Shown here in pieces: positions 8,464-15,627 of a stretch of DNA of 64,000 nt. Both the position numbers and the translations under genes were made by a program. Origin of the DNA: Ectobacillus funiculus (lineage in GTDB: Bacteria > Bacillota > Bacilli > Bacillales > Bacillaceae_G); the NCBI RefSeq assembly GCF_042429435.1, contig NZ_JBHMAF010000196.1. The stretch is one strand, 5' to 3'. Each line of letters opens with the position of its first letter. The stretch's first letter is position 1. A model generated the notes under the pieces. That model saw only the letters and a program-made list of their open reading frames with translations, was not told the DNA's origin and did no database searches.

Positions 8464-10172
8464 TGACACTTCATATCCAAGGGATTGCCGCATCCAACGG
8501 AATCGCAATTGCAAAAGCATTTCGTTTGGAAAATCCTGACTTCACTATTGAAAAAAAATCTGTTGCTGATGCAGCAGCTGAAGTGGCGCGCTTAGAAGCA
8601 GCGCTTGAAACATCAAAGAGTGAGCTCTCTGCAATTAAAGACCGCGCATTGACGGAGCTTGGTGCAGATAAGGCTGCAATCTTTGAGGCGCACCTTCTCG
8701 TACTTAATGATCCAGAGCTTGTAAACCCAGTAAAAGACCGCATCAATAGCGAGGCTCTAAATGCTGAGTTTGCGATGAATGAAGTCGCTAACATGTTCAT
8801 CGGCTTGTTCGAAGGCATGGATAACGAGTATATGAAAGAGCGTGCTGCTGATATTCGTGACGTAACGAAACGTGTATTAGCGCATCTATTAGGAATTAAC
8901 TTCTCAAATCCAAGCACAATTTCTGAAGAAGTTATCATTATCGCTGAAGATTTAACACCTTCTGATACAGCACAGCTTAACCGCACATATGCAAAAGGCT
9001 TTACAACAGATATCGGCGGACGTACGTCTCACTCAGCGATTATGGCACGTTCTATGGAAATTCCAGCAGTTGTTGGTACAAAGGTTGTTATGGAGCAAAT
9101 TAAAAATGGCGACCTTGTTATCGTAGACGGCTTAGATGGAAATGTAGTCGTAAATCCATCTGCTGAGGAGCTTCGCACTTACGAAGAGAAAAAAGCGAAC
9201 CACGAAGCACAAAAAGCAGAATGGGCGAAATTAAAAAATGAACATACAGTAACCGCTGACGGACATCAAGTTGAGCTCGTTGCCAACATCGGAACACCAA
9301 AGGATGTAAAAGGTGTACTTGATAATGGCGGCGAAGGTGTCGGCTTATACCGTACAGAATTCTTATACATGGGCCGCGACAATCTTCCAACAGAAGAAGA
9401 GCAATTTGATGCATACAAAACTGTTCTGGAAAGCATGGAAGGAAAGCCTGTTGTTGTTCGTACACTAGATATCGGCGGCGATAAAGAGCTTCCATACTTA
9501 CATCTTCCAAAGGAAATGAACCCATTCCTTGGATATCGTGCAATCCGTCTTTGCCTAGATGAGCAAGACGTGTTCCGTACGCAGCTTCGCGCATTGCTTC
9601 GTGCAAGTGTGTATGGCAACCTAAAAATCATGTTCCCAATGATCGCGACTGTGGACGAGTTCCGTCAAGCAAAGGCTGTGCTTCTTGAAGAGAAGGACAA
9701 GCTTGTACAAAGCGGCGTGACTGTATCTGACAGCATCGAAGTTGGTATGATGGTAGAGATCCCTGCATCTGCCGTACTTGCTGATGTATTCGCGAAGGAA
9801 GTTGATTTCTTCTCAATCGGAACAAATGACTTAATTCAATACACAATGGCAGCAGACCGTATGAATGAGCAGGTAGCGTACTTGTACCAACCATACAATC
9901 CGTCCATTTTACGTCTTGTAAAAATGGTTATCGATGCAGCTCATAAAGAAGGAAAATGGGCTGGCATGTGCGGCGAAATGGCGGGCGACTCGCTTGCGAT
10001 TCCGCTTCTTATCGGCTTAGGACTAGACGAGTTCAGCATGAGCGCAACGTCTATTCTTGCAGCAAGAACACAAATCCGCAAGCTTTCCAAGCCTCAAATG
10101 GAAGAACTTGCACAAAAAGCATTACAAATGGCAACTGCTGAAGAGGTAGTTGAGCTTGTAAAGAGCATCTAA
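8463..10172 (+). CDS. ptsI: PTS enzyme I (phosphoenolpyruvate-protein phosphotransferase)
   Basis: Enzyme I takes phosphate from phosphoenolpyruvate and hands it to HPr. The 569-residue length is normal. His190 in GGRTSHSAIMAR is the phosphorylated residue; the C-terminal PEP-binding barrel shows GVGLYRTEFLYM, RTLDIGGDK and FSIGTNDLIQYT, and the Cys of MCGEMAGD. The start overlaps the ptsH stop codon. A strong terminator follows directly. Confidence 0.97.
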   Translation: MTLHIQGIAASNGIAIAKAFRLENPDFTIEKKSVADAAAEVARLEAALETSKSELSAIKDRALTELGADKAAIFEAHLLVLNDPELVNPVKDRINSEALNAEFAMNEVANMFIGLFEGMDNEYMKERAADIRDVTKRVLAHLLGINFSNPSTISEEVIIIAEDLTPSDTAQLNRTYAKGFTTDIGGRTSHSAIMARSMEIPAVVGTKVVMEQIKNGDLVIVDGLDGNVVVNPSAEELRTYEEKKANHEAQKAEWAKLKNEHTVTADGHQVELVANIGTPKDVKGVLDNGGEGVGLYRTEFLYMGRDNLPTEEEQFDAYKTVLESMEGKPVVVRTLDIGGDKELPYLHLPKEMNPFLGYRAIRLCLDEQDVFRTQLRALLRASVYGNLKIMFPMIATVDEFRQAKAVLLEEKDKLVQSGVTVSDSIEVGMMVEIPASAVLADVFAKEVDFFSIGTNDLIQYTMAADRMNEQVAYLYQPYNPSILRLVKMVIDAAHKEGKWAGMCGEMAGDSLAIPLLIGLGLDEFSMSATSILAARTQIRKLSKPQMEELAQKALQMATAEEVVELVKSI

Positions 10173-10174
10173 TA

Positions 10175-10213
10175 GAAAACGACCTTGCTAATTTTTAGCA
10201 AGGTCGTTTTCTA
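10175..10213 (+). terminator. Terminator of the pts operon
   Basis: A 16-bp perfect stem (core ACGACCTTGCTA / TAGCAAGGTCGT) directly after ptsI; the 3' arm ends in TTTT. Confidence 0.85.
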
Positions 10214-10216
10214 TTG

Positions 10217-10339
10217 CACTGTAAGAAAGTATAAATTTCTAGCTTGGAGACCATTCGACGTAGCGAGAAATTTTAGGAATACAGTATAAGGGCAACTACG
10301 CCTCTGTCTTCGCCCAAGAGCAGGGGCGAGTTTTCTTTA
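10217..10339 (+). repeat. Repeat A copy 4
   Basis: Near-complete copy with ACTGTA / TACAGT outer pairs and TTTCT / AGAAA inner pairs. The final terminator hairpin is shortened to GGGGCGAGTTTTCTTTA. It occupies the first part of the 390-bp gap after ptsI; the remaining 220 bp up to 10563 show no gene. Confidence 0.85.
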
Positions 10340-10563
10340 TTGAAACAATCTATTAGCCTTTTCCTTACACTCGAGAAACATAGTTCCATTCGTAGGCATA
10401 CCTCATCCTACTCATCCGCGCGAAAAAACAGAAATAGAGAAGAGAAAACTGTAGAAAAATTTATGAACTTCATAGCCTTATTTAAAACTTCCACAAGAGC
10501 CTGTACACCTCGTCCCCTTTTCATGCATATCATGTATCAACAGTATAAAGGAGGTGAGATAGT

Positions 10564-10866
10564 ATGAGTTTTAACGGTAACTATGGAAACAGCTTTTTGG
10601 GATGCGGCGGTCATGACAAAAAAGAAAACCACCACAACGTCACCAATGTAGCAGCTGTAAACGACCTTACTCCATTTCTCCGTCAATTAAGCCCTGGCAC
10701 AAGAGTGACTGTACAATACGATTGCCAGCCTCCAGCAACAGGCGTTTTCCAAGGCTTCCAAAACGGCTTTGTTTTGCTAGATAACTTTAATGGCTTTCCT
10801 GGTTTGACTCGTCTATTACCAAACAGAATCAACGCGATTTCTCCTTCCGGTGGAGGACGTTTCTGA
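10564..10866 (+). CDS. Small beta-barrel-like protein, paralogue 1
   Basis: A 100-residue protein of unknown function. An Asn/Gly/His-rich head (residues 1-30) is followed by a compact domain: LTPFLRQLSPGTRVTVQYD, then TGVFQGFQNGFVLL and a terminal RINAI segment. The spacing of short strands around G-x-F-x-G-F suggests an Sm/SH3-like small barrel, but this is inference from pattern only. The neighbour at 10946 is almost identical from residue 31 to about 90, so this is a recent tandem duplication; a third, diverged copy is on the opposite strand at 11303. GGAGGTGAGATAGT precedes the ATG. Asn/Gly-rich heads are common in spore-surface proteins, so a spore role is possible. Confidence 0.75.
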   Translation: MSFNGNYGNSFLGCGGHDKKENHHNVTNVAAVNDLTPFLRQLSPGTRVTVQYDCQPPATGVFQGFQNGFVLLDNFNGFPGLTRLLPNRINAISPSGGGRF

Positions 10867-10945
10867 GGCTAATTCCTCAGCAATAATCTCCTTTTCCAAT
10901 AAGGCTTGTTCCGACTATTAATATGATTATAGGGGGGTGAATAAT

Positions 10946-11245
10946 ATGGGTAACTATAACTATAACAACAATAACTATAACAACACTAACGTGGCAGGGG
11001 TGAATGACTTAACTCCATTTCTCCGCCAATTAAGCCCTGGTACAAGAGTAAGACTACAGTACGATTGCCAACCGCCAGCAACAGGCGTTTTCCAAGGCTT
11101 CCAAAATGGCTTTGTATTGCTAGATAACTTTAATGGCTTCCCAGGCCTAACTCGTCTATTACCAAGAAGGATTAATGCGGTTGCACCGTTCACAGCTGGT
11201 GGTAGATTCGACGATGACGATTTTATGGAAGATTTCGAAGACTAA
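10946..11245 (+). CDS. Small beta-barrel-like protein, paralogue 2
   Basis: A 99-residue product whose central 60 residues are nearly identical to paralogue 1 (LTPFLRQLSPGTRV through RINA). The head differs (a run of Tyr-Asn repeats) and the tail is acidic (DDDDFMEDFED). I chose ATG 10946 because AGGGGGGTGA sits 5-6 nt upstream; a GTG at 10937 is an alternative inside the ribosome site. The two genes are 79 bp apart on the same strand. Function unknown. Confidence 0.75.
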   Translation: MGNYNYNNNNYNNTNVAGVNDLTPFLRQLSPGTRVRLQYDCQPPATGVFQGFQNGFVLLDNFNGFPGLTRLLPRRINAVAPFTAGGRFDDDDFMEDFED

Positions 11246-11253
11246 TTACAAAT

Positions 11254-11284
11254 CAAAAGAGCACGGGAATATCCCCGTGCTCAG
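11254..11284. terminator. Shared terminator between convergent barrel genes
   Basis: Stem GAGCACGGG / CCCGTGCTC. Read leftwards it is followed by CTTTTGATTT, so it best serves the minus-strand gene ending at 11303, and it also closes the plus-strand pair. Confidence 0.7.
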
Positions 11285-11302
11285 TTCATGTTTCTTACAT
11301 AT

Positions 11303-11545
11303 TTACAAAATAGCAACAGCTTGAATCGCGCTGATACGAATACGCATTACATTGTCTTTTACTAAAAATAAGGCATAGCTCCTTTGAAAGCCTTCAAACT
11401 GGCCCTTAATAAATCCGGATTCATGAAACCAAATTGCGACCCGCTGCCCTGGAGAAATATCTTGTAAAATGTCAGCTTCCGGGCTCTCTGAACGAACGAA
11501 GCGATCCTCAGCCTCATAGCGCCTTGGAAAGTCAAATGCCCACAT
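11303..11545 (-). CDS. Diverged third paralogue of the barrel-like protein
   Basis: An 80-residue protein with the same core pattern as the two genes at 10564 and 10946: I-S-P-G-Q-R-V, then GQFEGFQ, then R-I-S-A-I-Q-A. Overall identity is low, so it separated long before the tandem duplication. The head lacks the Asn-rich segment and is charged instead. AAGGAGGTG precedes the ATG. The local cluster of three homologues in convergent order argues for a shared process, but no function is known to me. Confidence 0.7.
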   Translation of the reverse strand: MWAFDFPRRYEAEDRFVRSESPEADILQDISPGQRVAIWFHESGFIKGQFEGFQRSYALFLVKDNVMRIRISAIQAVAIL

Positions 11546-11606
11546 GGCGGCACCTCCTTATGTATAGCATATTCAGCTTGTTTTTCGGAGGTGCGCTGCT
11601 TGTTTT

Positions 11607-11706
11607 TGAAAATATAAATTTCTCGAGCTAGAAAGCCAATTCGATGTAGTGAGAAATGTTAGGAATACCGTATAAGAGCAGGGCTCGCCACCCGACGAGT
11701 TTTTTT
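11607..11706 (+). repeat. Repeat A copy 5 (internally deleted)
   Basis: Has the first hairpin half and the terminator end (CTCGCCACCCGACGAG then T-run) but lacks the central GGCTACGCCTCTGTCTTCG part. Confidence 0.75.
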
Positions 11707-11914
11707 ACACACGTCTTGTTTTCAAGCGAACAATGATATACACAGGAATAGCGAAGGCCAGAGGCAAAAGGGAGTGTAATGACGTTTCTGTATGAGCTCC
11801 TTTTGCAAGCTGCAGCCATGGAATAGTAAAAACATCACCAATCAAATAAAGAAGCAAAACGGTTACAACATAGCAAAGAACCGCCATAAAGCTTCCATGC
11901 AACTTCAAATTCAT
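11705..11914 (-). CDS. Small hypothetical membrane protein
   Basis: A 69-residue product with two hydrophobic segments (about residues 7-28 and 44-63) and a basic C-terminus, consistent with a two-helix membrane protein. I recognise no family. The start is uncertain: ATG 11914 has GGGGG only 3 nt upstream, and an ATG at 11944 lies in the same frame without a clear ribosome site. It lies 58 bp below the minus-strand gene at 11973 and may be co-transcribed with it. Confidence 0.5.
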   Translation of the reverse strand: MNLKLHGSFMAVLCYVVTVLLLYLIGDVFTIPWLQLAKGAHTETSLHSLLPLAFAIPVYIIVRLKTRRV

Positions 11915-11972
11915 CTTCCCCCGTTTATATTCTTTTTCTAGCATTATATCATGGATGTAAAAACCATGCTTG

Positions 11973-12431
11973 TTAGACTGTTCTCGTGACATACAGAACA
12001 TAGCAGCGCCGATCTTCATCCAGCTCTGCCGAATCCCGTTTGCAAATACCGATTGTCGGAACATCAACATAATCCTTCAGCAAATAGCGGATCACTTCCC
12101 AATGTCCCCGTCCGTACGGATTGATCTGTAATGTATACAAAAGAGGCATATGAGAAGGAGAAAGATATTCACGAAACTCAAGATGAATGCCTTCATTTTT
12201 GTAGAATATTTCCCCCGGCAATGCAGCGGCAGCCCCGAGATGCTCAATGATAAGCATCTCTTCATTTCCATCCATTTCGTTCGAAAGCAGACGATACTGC
12301 GAGCCATTTACAATAAAGTACTCACACAGCTGTCTTGCATAAACTTCATTTGCATCCATAGCGCCTTCCTTATATGTATAGAAAGCTTCATAGCTTTGGT
12401 CGTCCTTCTGTAAGTAATAGGTAAGATGCAT
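11973..12431 (-). CDS. Hypothetical cytoplasmic protein
   Basis: A 152-residue soluble protein that I do not recognise. It is rich in Tyr and Glu, starts MHLTYYLQKDDQSYEAF and has no signal peptide or membrane helix; the C-terminal part ends in a Cys-Tyr strand-like segment. AAAGGAG lies 9 nt before the ATG, which supports the start and coding status. Codon use resembles the neighbours. Confidence 0.6.
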   Translation of the reverse strand: MHLTYYLQKDDQSYEAFYTYKEGAMDANEVYARQLCEYFIVNGSQYRLLSNEMDGNEEMLIIEHLGAAAALPGEIFYKNEGIHLEFREYLSPSHMPLLYTLQINPYGRGHWEVIRYLLKDYVDVPTIGICKRDSAELDEDRRCYVLYVTRTV

Positions 12432-12512
12432 GAGAATTTTCTCCTTTCATCTTGTTCTTCTACATCATATCATAAATTATAGAAGAAACTACTTACGAAA
12501 GAGAGGCTACCC

Positions 12513-12818
12513 ATGACCAAAACAACAAATATGATGATTGGTATATTTGCAGTTCTCGGAACAGTGGGCTGCGGCAAGGACGAAGCACTTCCCCCTAAGC
12601 CAGATGATTTAAGCTGCGGAGAATATGAGTTTGATTATGATGATGGAGTCTGGGAATGTGACGATCGAACCTCTCGCTATTACGGTCATTATTTTTACGG
12701 TGGAACATGGTTCCAATCACATCAGGCTCTGTATGCTTATACTCCCTATCAGAAGTATAAACAAAGCCCAGGGTTTAAAAAAGGCTTCGGGTCTGGTTCG
12801 GCGGTGAGCGGCTCATGA
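12513..12818 (+). CDS. Putative lipoprotein (YgiB/YjfM-like position)
   Basis: A 101-residue protein with a short signal segment and a lipobox-like LGTVGC (Cys20). The mature part is rich in Asp, Glu and Tyr, then ends in Gly/Ser. It overlaps the following glutathionylspermidine-synthase-like gene by 4 bp (ATGA), so both are translated together. In enterobacteria, small DUF1190 lipoproteins (YgiB, YjfM) precede the same type of enzyme gene (YgiC, YjfC). This protein could be the Bacillus counterpart, but I see only positional and compositional similarity, not a shared motif. Confidence 0.65.
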   Translation: MTKTTNMMIGIFAVLGTVGCGKDEALPPKPDDLSCGEYEFDYDDGVWECDDRTSRYYGHYFYGGTWFQSHQALYAYTPYQKYKQSPGFKKGFGSGSAVSGS

Positions 12819-14035
12819 GTGATCGCATTTCCTTTTATAATACAATTCACGACTTTTGGCCAGATTTGTACGGTCAGCCCTATGCTTTATATGATGTGCT
12901 GCTTATTTCAAAGGAGAAAACAGAGCGACTACGAGAGGCGTCTACACGCGCAAGCCATATTTTTTTTAAGGTGGCTTCGCTTCTTCGCCGCCTTGATGAG
13001 GAAACTTTGCTTGCGATGTATTATCCAAAGGAAGCAATCCCATTTCTGCGTCTCACATCTTCACTTTCAGAAAGTGTCATTGCCCGCTTGGATTTTGTAG
13101 AAAGCAATGAAGGCTTTAAGGTGATGGAGTTAAATGCTGATACACCGACCTTTATTAAGGAGCTGTTTTCCGTAAATAAACAAGTATGTGCGCACTTTCG
13201 ATGTGCGGATGTAAATGAGGGAGAAGCGTATAAGCTGCAGATGGCAGTACAAGAGGCCGTTGATATATCAGCGGGAAGAGATGATGCATACATTGTATTT
13301 ACCGCTCATGAAGATAATGACGAGGATCGTTTAACTGTCCTGTATTTACAACAGCTGTACGGAAAAGCATCGCGGTTTGTGCCGCTCGACAAGCTGCAAA
13401 TTATTCCTCATGAGGGGCTATATGATGAGAAAGGAAAAAAAATAGATGTACTATATCGCCAAACGTTTCCAATTGAAAGTCTACTACTTGATTACGATGA
13501 AGCCGGAGCCCCGATTGGCCAAATGCTTTTATCTTTAGTATGCGCTGGGAAATTGAAGGTCATTAATCCTCCATCAGCCTTCCTGCTGCAAAATAAAGCT
13601 GTTCAAGCTGTGATTTGGGGGCTTCATGAGGAGCGAAATTCGTTTTTTAGCGATGAGGAACATGAATGGATTGCAAATCATTTTTTACCTACTTATTTAG
13701 AAGAAGATACATTTTTGATGAAGCGCATGCCGTATGTCAAGAAGCCTATATTTGGTCGTGAAGGTGATACGGTGGAACTGTATGACGGCAAAGGAAGCAA
13801 AACGCTGGAGGAGACTCAGAAATCATATGAAGCCTATGGCTTTGTATATCAGCAGTATGTTGATTTGCCTGTGCTGCAAATAGATGTGAACGGACAGAAG
13901 CAGGATGGCCATATGATGTACGGGAGTTTTTTGCTAAATGGACGCGCAAGCAGCATTGGCTGCCGCGTTGGGGGAAAGATCACAAATAATGTAGCGTATT
14001 ATTTGCCTCTGGGTATACAAAAGGACGAGGGATGA
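12815..14035 (+). CDS. Glutathionylspermidine synthase-like ATP-grasp protein (YgiC/YjfC family)
   Basis: A 406-residue protein of the family that resembles the C-terminal synthetase domain of glutathionylspermidine synthase. Early segments such as RLDFVESNEGFKVMELNADTP and the late block YGFVYQQYV...MMYGSFLLNGRASSIGCRVG match the ATP-grasp fold of YgiC-type proteins. Bacilli do not use glutathionylspermidine, so the natural substrate is probably another amine and acid; proteins of this family often accompany PspA-type membrane-stress genes. It overlaps the preceding lipoprotein gene by 4 bp. A weak stem (GACGAGGGAT / ATCCCCCGTC, 14024-14048) follows. Confidence 0.8.
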   Translation: MSDRISFYNTIHDFWPDLYGQPYALYDVLLISKEKTERLREASTRASHIFFKVASLLRRLDEETLLAMYYPKEAIPFLRLTSSLSESVIARLDFVESNEGFKVMELNADTPTFIKELFSVNKQVCAHFRCADVNEGEAYKLQMAVQEAVDISAGRDDAYIVFTAHEDNDEDRLTVLYLQQLYGKASRFVPLDKLQIIPHEGLYDEKGKKIDVLYRQTFPIESLLLDYDEAGAPIGQMLLSLVCAGKLKVINPPSAFLLQNKAVQAVIWGLHEERNSFFSDEEHEWIANHFLPTYLEEDTFLMKRMPYVKKPIFGREGDTVELYDGKGSKTLEETQKSYEAYGFVYQQYVDLPVLQIDVNGQKQDGHMMYGSFLLNGRASSIGCRVGGKITNNVAYYLPLGIQKDEG

Positions 14036-14091
14036 ATGATCCCCCGTCTTCTGTACCGCTTGATGATGGTGTAAGCTTCCGGCTTTTCCGA

Positions 14092-14700
14092 TTACATCCA
14101 TTCTGTAGTGCGTGAAATATCCATGCGAGAGGAAGGATGTCCTTTTACACTTGCTTCTCCTAAAGTAATCAGCATGATCGGCAGATAACGCTCGGAAACC
14201 TGGAACTCTTCAACAAGTGCCTTCGCATTATAACCGCCAATCGGACAAGTGTCCCAGCCCTTTGCTTTTGCCGCAAGCATAAATTGCATTGCTGCAAGCG
14301 ATGCGTTACAAACAGCAGCATCGCGTGAGTATTGCGCATTGTTATGGGCGCTGGTTACGTTTTGAGCCAAACGGTCAAACGCTTCCTGCGTCATATAGCC
14401 TTCCTTCACAAGCGGACCGAACACATCGTCAACATTTTGATCCGCTTCTAAGTCACCCAGCACCGCGATTACTGCTGAAGCATCTACAACCTGCTGTTGT
14501 CCATAAGCGATGGAAAGCAAGCGCTGCTGTACGTCTTTTCCATGGAATACAAGAAATTTCCAGTGCTGCAGATTCCAAGCAGATGGTGCTTTGCCAGCTG
14601 CATTTAATAATTCTGTTAACTCTTCTTTTGTGATTTCCTTTTCTGGGTTGTATGCCCGCGTAGATGTACGCTCCTCGAGTACTGTGAAAAAATCTGCCAT
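14092..14700 (-). CDS. Nitroreductase-family NAD(P)H oxidoreductase
   Basis: A 202-residue FMN-dependent nitroreductase fold protein. Diagnostic parts are the RTSTRAY N-terminal motif, AAGKAPSAWNLQHWKF (FMN-binding Ser/Asn region) and CPIGGYNAKAL near the C-terminus. Such enzymes reduce nitro compounds, quinones or flavins; the real substrate is unknown. I start at ATG 14700 because ATGGAGGATACAGCA provides a ribosome site there; an ATG 15 nt upstream is part of that site. The gene is convergent with the glutathionylspermidine synthase-like gene. Confidence 0.85.
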   Translation of the reverse strand: MADFFTVLEERTSTRAYNPEKEITKEELTELLNAAGKAPSAWNLQHWKFLVFHGKDVQQRLLSIAYGQQQVVDASAVIAVLGDLEADQNVDDVFGPLVKEGYMTQEAFDRLAQNVTSAHNNAQYSRDAAVCNASLAAMQFMLAAKAKGWDTCPIGGYNAKALVEEFQVSERYLPIMLITLGEASVKGHPSSRMDISRTTEWM

Positions 14701-14756
14701 TGCTGTATCCTCCATGTTTCTTTATTAACTCCAAAAATTATCTGACTCATTTTTTA

Positions 14757-14890
14757 TACTGTAAGAAAGGATAAATTTCCAGATGAAAACCAATTCGATG
14801 TAGTCGGAAATTTTAAGAATACAGTATAAGTAGGGCTACGCCTCTGTCTTCGCCCAAAGGCAGGGCTCGCCAATCGGCGAGTTTTCTTTA
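14757..14890 (+). repeat. Repeat A copy 6 (complete; first of three in tandem)
   Basis: Full-length copy: outer stem ACTGTA / TACAGT, inner stem AAATTTCC / GGAAATTT, then the middle segment and the CTCGCC / GGCGAG terminator with TTTTCTTTA. Copies 6, 7 and 8 are directly adjacent with a period of about 134 bp. Confidence 0.9.
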
Positions 14891-15163
14891 TACTGTAAGA
14901 AAAATATAAATTTCCAGCTATATAAGTTGAACTAAATATTTTCCCATAACCCCATCGCAGCACAGATTCATACAGAATGCAGTGCCCTGCAAAGACAATT
15001 TGAATGATGATTTAGCAACTGAATTCAGAAGGTGCAAGAATTAAATTCAACTTATATAGAAGACAATTCGACGTAGCCGGAAATTTTAAGAATACAGTAT
15101 AAGTAGGGCTACGCCTCTGTCTTCGCCCAAGGGCAGGGCTCGCCAATCGGCGAGTTTTCTTTA
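14891..15163 (+). repeat. Repeat A copy 7, split by an insertion
   Basis: The sequence up to CCAGCTA (14920) and from GAAGACAATTCG (15059) together reconstitute a perfect repeat A. Between them lies a 136-bp foreign segment with terminal inverted repeats. Confidence 0.9.
14921..15056. mobile_element. 136-bp MITE-like element inserted in repeat A
   Basis: Ends are perfect 11-bp inverted repeats (TATAAGTTGAA at 14921-14931; TTCAACTTATA at 15046-15056), extendable with mismatches to about 17 bp. The dinucleotide TA flanks both sides (14919-14920, 15057-15058) and occurs once in the unsplit neighbouring copies, so it is a target duplication. TA target and short length point to a non-autonomous element of the IS630/Tc1/mariner type. 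It has no coding capacity. Confidence 0.85.
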
Positions 15164-15298
15164 TACTGTAAGAAAAATATAAATTTCCAGCTAGAAGACA
15201 ATTCGACGTAGCCGGAAATTTTAAGAATACAGTATAAGTGCAACTACGCCTCTGTCTTCGCCCAAGGGCAGGGCTCGCCAATCGGCGAGTTTTCTTTA
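15164..15298 (+). repeat. Repeat A copy 8 (complete; third of the tandem)
   Basis: Intact copy immediately following copy 7, ending in the CTCGCCAATCGGCGAG hairpin and T-run. Confidence 0.9.
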
Positions 15299-15380
15299 TA
15301 AGTATTATCCTATCTCAGAATATAATATCTGCTTGTGAGGATTCAAGTATTTTGCACGTGTTGTGGATAGTATGCCCGAT

Positions 15381-15578
15381 TTAAGATTTTTTTAGAAAAA
15401 GGACATTCACACAGACAGTTTGCATCTCCGGCTCATACAATACAAAGATGGGACTTCTATAGTTTTTGTCCAAAGTAAGGATAGATATATGGGAGCTTTG
15501 ATAGTTCTCACGGTCTGCTCCCGCAGTAAAGTATTCCTCTCTGCCTAAACAAATATATAACCTTTGCAGTGAAGACAT
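15381..15578 (-). CDS. Possible small hypothetical protein
   Basis: A 65-residue reading frame with protein-like composition (GREEYFTAGADRENYQ, then alternating strands and a basic LFLKKS end). It has no recognisable ribosome site and its first part overlaps the likely 5' region of the diguanylate cyclase gene on the other strand. The start ATG lies just inside one arm of an inverted repeat. I list it as possible only; the open frame in this direction extends further to 15677. Confidence 0.25.
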   Translation of the reverse strand: MSSLQRLYICLGREEYFTAGADRENYQSSHISILTLDKNYRSPIFVLYEPEMQTVCVNVLFLKKS

Positions 15579-15627
15579 TTTACTGCGGGAGCAAAAACAG
15601 GCCGTATCCGCTTTTCTTAAAAACGAA

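Noticed and set aside
9118..9606. Long minus-strand frame inside ptsI
   Set aside because: Lies wholly within a strongly conserved gene on the other strand and has biased composition caused by the ptsI codon pattern.
14754..15281. Repeated 69-89 codon minus-strand frames in the tandem repeats
   Set aside because: They arise from the repeat A sequence itself; no ribosome site, and frames break in diverged copies.
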